Source: JAZDLO01 sp043801935 (GTDB taxonomy: Bacteria; Actinomycetota; Thermoleophilia; RBG-16-64-13). From it: 9,348 bases of DNA. Location: NCBI GenBank assembly GCA_043801935.1, contig JAZDLO010000066.1, positions 1 through 9,348 of the forward strand. Direction: 5' to 3'. The number at the start of each line of letters is the position of its first letter. Positions within the stretch are counted from its first letter, which is position 1. The notes below the pieces were generated by a model. It was not told the DNA's origin. It saw nothing but the letters and a program-made list of their open reading frames with translations, and searched no databases. This document shows positions 6,835 through 9,348 of this stretch, in pieces. Made by a program: the position numbers and the translations under genes.

Positions 6835-8307
6835 CTACGACCAATCGATGGCAAATGGTTCGGTGAGATCGGCATCGGTCACTCCCGGCGCGTCGACAAT
6901 GGCTACCATCGGAGTCTCGACGGGCCATTTCGTGCCTTTTCTATGCTGACCGAGCGCAACCGCGGTCTTGAAAATAGTGGGCGTGATGAGCTGGCCGGCC
7001 GGGTCCGGCGTCTGCGTGAAATCGACCGGACCGAGGATGGTATCCATCTTGGTCGTACTGATGGCCTCGAGTATGCTCTCTTTGTCGTCGAGATTCTTCG
7101 TCCTCTTGAGGATGTCAATGGCCCAGCCAGAGCGCATGTACCCGGTGATGAACTGGTCCCACGGCTTGTCGAGATCCGCTTCGTACTCATCGGCGAGTTC
7201 GCGGCAGTTGAATCCGGTGATCGGATCAACGTAAGGCCAGTCCGCGTGCCAGGTAAAGATCTGGATGATGCCGAAAGCGGCCTCGCCCATGGCTATCTGG
7301 TCCCCGGTGGCCGACAGCCCGATCATCTCGACACAGGCCTTCGGGTTGTAGCCCTGCTGCGCGCACTGGGTCCAGAAGTTGGGGAAGTCCTTGCCCGGGT
7401 TGGAGCCAACGTTGATCTCGCAGCCGAACTTCTTGTAGGCCGATATCAGGTCGGTGAAGTCTTCGGTCCCGAGATTGAACTTGCTGGGCAGGATCCATTC
7501 GTACCCGGCCGCCTCGAGCCTACTGTCAAAGCCGATTCCCGGAGCCAGCCACGCGTCGGTATCGATGGTATTCCCCAAGAACAGGCCCGCCTTCTTGTTG
7601 GTGGGGATCTTGTCAAGCACCTGTATCATGGCGGCGGTGCCCTGCTCGATGCCGAAGAGGGCGCCGTACGACCACTTATCCCGGTCCTCCAGGGTCAAGC
7701 CCCGACCGAATACCCAAGCCTGCCACGGAACGTTCGTAGCGATGAGAGGACAGCCCAGCGTCTCAGCCTGGACGGCGGCCGGGACGCCCGTGGTCGGGCT
7801 GCCGCCAACGGTAATCAGGTCGACCTTGTCGTTGAGGATCAGATCTGATGTCACCTGCGAGGCCCGGTTGTCGTCGGACTGAGTGTCTCTGAGCAGCCAG
7901 CTCACCTTGTGGAGCTTGCCATCGCCGAGCACTATCTCGTCGCCGATGAATTTTGTGACCATGTCGATGCCCCACCGGTCCGCAACGGCGAACACGGCGA
8001 TGATCCCGGTGAGCGGCGAGACCACTCCTACCTTGATCTCACGTCCCATCTCCGGGGCGGCGGTGACCGTCGTGGTCGCACCGGCGGTCGTGGTAGTCGC
8101 ACCCGCCGTGGTCGCGGTGCCGCCAGCGGTCGTGGTTGTCGTCTCCTCGCCGCAGGCGGCCACAAGGCCGCCCAACCCGGCGCCGACTCCCACGGCGGCG
8201 CCGGCCACACCCGCGATCTTCAGAAACTCGCGGCGGCTTACGGACTTTTGGTCCAGTAGGCTTTCGTGGCTCTCAACGTCCCCCGGCTTTTGCTTGTCGT
8301 CAGTCAT
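6835..8307 (-). CDS. Tat-exported ABC substrate-binding lipoprotein (Liv/Peripla_BP_6 type)
   Basis: Predicted extracytoplasmic solute-binding protein of 490 residues. It should capture a small ligand, classically branched-chain amino acids, amides or urea, for an ABC importer. Seen: twin-arginine motif SRREFLK (24-30), hydrophobic stretch 31-51, lipobox LVAAC with Cys52 as the lipidation site, a Thr/Ala linker (about 56-85), then the family opening IKVGVVSPLTG (91-101). DTQSDDNRA (141-149) and the following segment to about residue 192 match the family's first lobe. The ATG at 8307 is chosen because AGGGGGAGAGG precedes it; an upstream in-frame TTG at 8349 lacks such a site. No permease or ATPase gene adjoins it, unlike typical liv operons, so its partners are outside the window or elsewhere. 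A promoter lies 112 bases upstream and a strong hairpin downstream, suggesting its own transcription unit. The ligand is unknown. Confidence 0.92.
   Translation of the reverse strand: MTDDKQKPGDVESHESLLDQKSVSRREFLKIAGVAGAAVGVGAGLGGLVAACGEETTTTTAGGTATTAGATTTTAGATTTVTAAPEMGREIKVGVVSPLTGIIAVFAVADRWGIDMVTKFIGDEIVLGDGKLHKVSWLLRDTQSDDNRASQVTSDLILNDKVDLITVGGSPTTGVPAAVQAETLGCPLIATNVPWQAWVFGRGLTLEDRDKWSYGALFGIEQGTAAMIQVLDKIPTNKKAGLFLGNTIDTDAWLAPGIGFDSRLEAAGYEWILPSKFNLGTEDFTDLISAYKKFGCEINVGSNPGKDFPNFWTQCAQQGYNPKACVEMIGLSATGDQIAMGEAAFGIIQIFTWHADWPYVDPITGFNCRELADEYEADLDKPWDQFITGYMRSGWAIDILKRTKNLDDKESILEAISTTKMDTILGPVDFTQTPDPAGQLITPTIFKTAVALGQHRKGTKWPVETPMVAIVDAPGVTDADLTEPFAIDWS
8062..8142 (-). repeat. 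Thr/Ala-Gly coding repeat in the lipoprotein linker
   Basis: Codons 56-82 of the binding protein consist of imperfect repeats of ACC/ACG/GCG-type triplets encoding runs such as TTTTAGATTT and TTAGAT. They form a flexible, low-complexity spacer between the lipid anchor and the binding domain. Such linkers are usual in surface lipoproteins of high-GC bacteria and could vary in length by replication slippage. Confidence 0.7.
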
Positions 8308-8309
8308 TG

Positions 8310-8320
8310 CCTCTCCCCCT
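8310..8320 (-). promoter_or_regulatory. Ribosome binding site of the binding protein
   Basis: On the minus strand AGGGGGAGAGG is followed by CA and the ATG at 8307. It selects this start over the in-frame TTG at 8349 and puts the twin-arginine motif 23 residues from the N terminus, a normal distance. Confidence 0.65.
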
Positions 8321-8418
8321 GTAACTCGTTCTCTGATAGCACCCGTCAATCCCTGTTTGTCCAGTCCCCCACTGGCACACTTCGTCGTTGGCGGTCAGCG
8401 TTCATCAGGCCAAATATG

Positions 8419-8446
8419 CTTATCATGATGCCCCCAGCCCTGTCAA
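8419..8446 (-). promoter_or_regulatory. Candidate sigma70-type promoter for the binding protein gene
   Basis: On the minus strand a perfect TTGACA (8446-8441) is followed after 16 bases by GATAAG (8424-8419), four of six matches to the -10 consensus, in an AT-rich patch that stands out from its surroundings. Transcription would begin near 8412 and give a leader of about 105 bases. The site begins nine bases after the stop codon of the upstream gene, so the binding protein need not depend on read-through. Confidence 0.55.
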
Positions 8447-8454
8447 TACGAAGC

Positions 8455-9348
8455 CTACAACCCCGGCCGCCCCGGGTATTCGGCCGCGACCGCTTTGACG
8501 GCTGGATGATCAAGCGCAGTCAAGTGCCCGTGATCGTGAACGATCGTGTCACCCACCTTGAACGTGGCCGTCCGAATATCGCCCGTGATATGGACCCAGT
8601 ACGGGTATTCCTTGGTCAGTTCCGGAACGCCGATATGAACATGGATGTTCGAAGCGTGTGAATGGTCGATCAGGCGGCGATAGAGGATACTCGGGCATTC
8701 CTGAGCGTTGACGGAGGCGTTCGGGTGGACCCCGAAGTGCAGGGCGTCGAAGTGATGGGCATCTTTGCCCACGCGTTCTTGCAGAGAGGCCAGGAAACGG
8801 CGCAGAGCATCAGCCTCTTCGCCGCCCTCTATCCCGACGATCCGATTGTCCTCGATAGTGAGAAGGACCGGTGTGTCGAAATACGGCGAGATGCCCAGGT
8901 AGCGCGACCACCAGCTCAGCATCCGGTCAAAAACGAAGACCCCGGAAGTGCCGATCACGTGAATCGGCGGATGCATCCATTCAGGCCACGGCCGGTAGTA
9001 GCCGGCCTCCTCCCGTCTCACGGCGTAGCTCGTGAACCACGGGTGATCGGGATGGAATGCCGGCAGTACCGTGCCCTCCAAGCAGGTGCCGTTGGCGTCC
9101 GTCAGCTGGAAGGGCGCCCCGACTTCGATAAGCCGTGCTGCCTGATAGCGGATCTCGTTCACCAGCCGCTGAGGCGTTTGGGCCCAAGCAGTGCAAAGAA
9201 GCGAAGACGTCGTTGCGAAGTTCCGCACGACGAGTCTCTTCTCCTTCCACGTGAACTGCTTGAAATCGGCTAGTTCCTCGAACGAGAGATCCAACGTGTT
9301 ATTGATCATGACATCGCTGGCCGCGAAGGCGGCCTTGACTATCGGCGG
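8455..9348 (-). CDS. M29 aminopeptidase-like / NicX-like metalloenzyme, 5' end missing
   Basis: Probable member of the COG2309 group, which includes M29 aminopeptidases and 2,5-dihydroxypyridine 5,6-dioxygenase (NicX), metal-dependent enzymes of about 350-410 residues. An ATG lies at 9309, but the same frame stays open to the window edge, encoding 13 further residues (PPIVKAAFAASDV). These read smoothly into the protein and no ribosome binding site precedes the ATG, so the gene is truncated by the window, with roughly 50 or more residues missing. Numbering from that internal Met: FQLTDANGTCLEG (67-79) resembles the family's 'vtdp.GTdL' segment; HFGVHPNA (191-198) resembles 'GlNP.A'; IHVHIG (222-227) matches the metal-ligand 'HIg' segment; WVHITGD (238-244) lies where HxD ligands occur; and FKVGDTIVHDHG (250-261) matches the closing 'iDg..i..dG' hairpin. 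Some expected ligands look changed. Family membership is judged from motif pattern only; substrate unknown. It ends 148 bases before the binding protein start. Confidence 0.68.
   Translation of the reverse strand, partial: PPIVKAAFAASDVMINNTLDLSFEELADFKQFTWKEKRLVVRNFATTSSLLCTAWAQTPQRLVNEIRYQAARLIEVGAPFQLTDANGTCLEGTVLPAFHPDHPWFTSYAVRREEAGYYRPWPEWMHPPIHVIGTSGVFVFDRMLSWWSRYLGISPYFDTPVLLTIEDNRIVGIEGGEEADALRRFLASLQERVGKDAHHFDALHFGVHPNASVNAQECPSILYRRLIDHSHASNIHVHIGVPELTKEYPYWVHITGDIRTATFKVGDTIVHDHGHLTALDHPAVKAVAAEYPGRPGL

Noticed and set aside
6719..6949. Plus-strand open frame across the end of the binding protein gene
   Set aside because: It is Ser/Arg/Pro-rich, has no ribosome binding site and overlaps a well-supported gene end.
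6943..7848. 301-codon plus-strand open frame
   Set aside because: It is antisense to the binding protein gene, with no recognisable motifs and no convincing ribosome binding site.
8308..8349. TTG start adding 14 residues to the binding protein
   Set aside because: The ATG at 8307 has a strong ribosome binding site that would lie inside the extension, and the shorter form gives a normal Tat signal.
8361..8375. CCAGT/ACTGG hairpin with a CCCCC loop upstream of the binding protein gene
   Set aside because: A 5-bp stem is too short to call a functional structure without conservation.
9307..9309. ATG at 9309 as the true start of the M29/NicX-like gene
   Set aside because: The frame continues open to the window edge with protein-like residues and there is no ribosome binding site before this ATG; it is an internal Met of a truncated gene.

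Overview
The window is GC-rich bacterial DNA (roughly 60% G+C by eye). It carries six protein-coding genes, all on the minus strand, so transcription runs from the right edge to the left. No rRNA, tRNA, CRISPR array, insertion sequence or integrase is visible. The substrate-binding lipoprotein has a Tat signal, a lipobox and a Thr/Ala-rich linker of a kind common in Actinomycetota and Chloroflexota. Together with the base composition this suggests one of those groups, but no marker gene is present to settle it.

In order of transcription: (1) 9348-8455, the 3' part of a gene for an M29 aminopeptidase-like / NicX-like protein, whose 5' end lies outside the window; (2) 8307-6835, a Tat-exported periplasmic-binding lipoprotein of the branched-chain amino acid (Liv/Peripla_BP_6) type, preceded by a recognisable sigma70-type promoter; (3) a 276-base gap with a perfect 14-bp GC-rich hairpin; (4) 6558-4432, a fused NDP-forming acyl-CoA synthetase with the ATP-grasp (beta) half first and the CoA-binding/ligase (alpha) half second; (5) 4405-3506, a PfkB/ribokinase-family kinase 26 bases downstream; (6) a 109-base gap with a strong bulged hairpin and a short palindrome over the next start codon; (7) 3396-2005, a 14-helix-type (DHA2-like) MFS transporter; (8) a 344-base gap with a candidate promoter; (9) 1660-2, a CocE/NonD-type serine hydrolase (peptidase S15 fold) with its Ser-Asp-His triad visible.

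The gene set reads as a catabolic or salvage neighbourhood. A binding protein captures a small organic (amino-acid-like) ligand, an MFS carrier moves a substrate or product, a CocE-type hydrolase cuts an ester or amide, and a metal-dependent M29/NicX-like enzyme processes a peptide or ring compound. A PfkB kinase phosphorylates a sugar or polyol, and an NDP-forming ligase interconverts an acyl-CoA and its acid with ATP. No single known pathway matches this combination. The shared pathway is an inference from co-orientation and spacing only. The closest coupling is between the ligase and the kinase; the other gaps contain possible promoters or hairpins, so several transcription units are likely.
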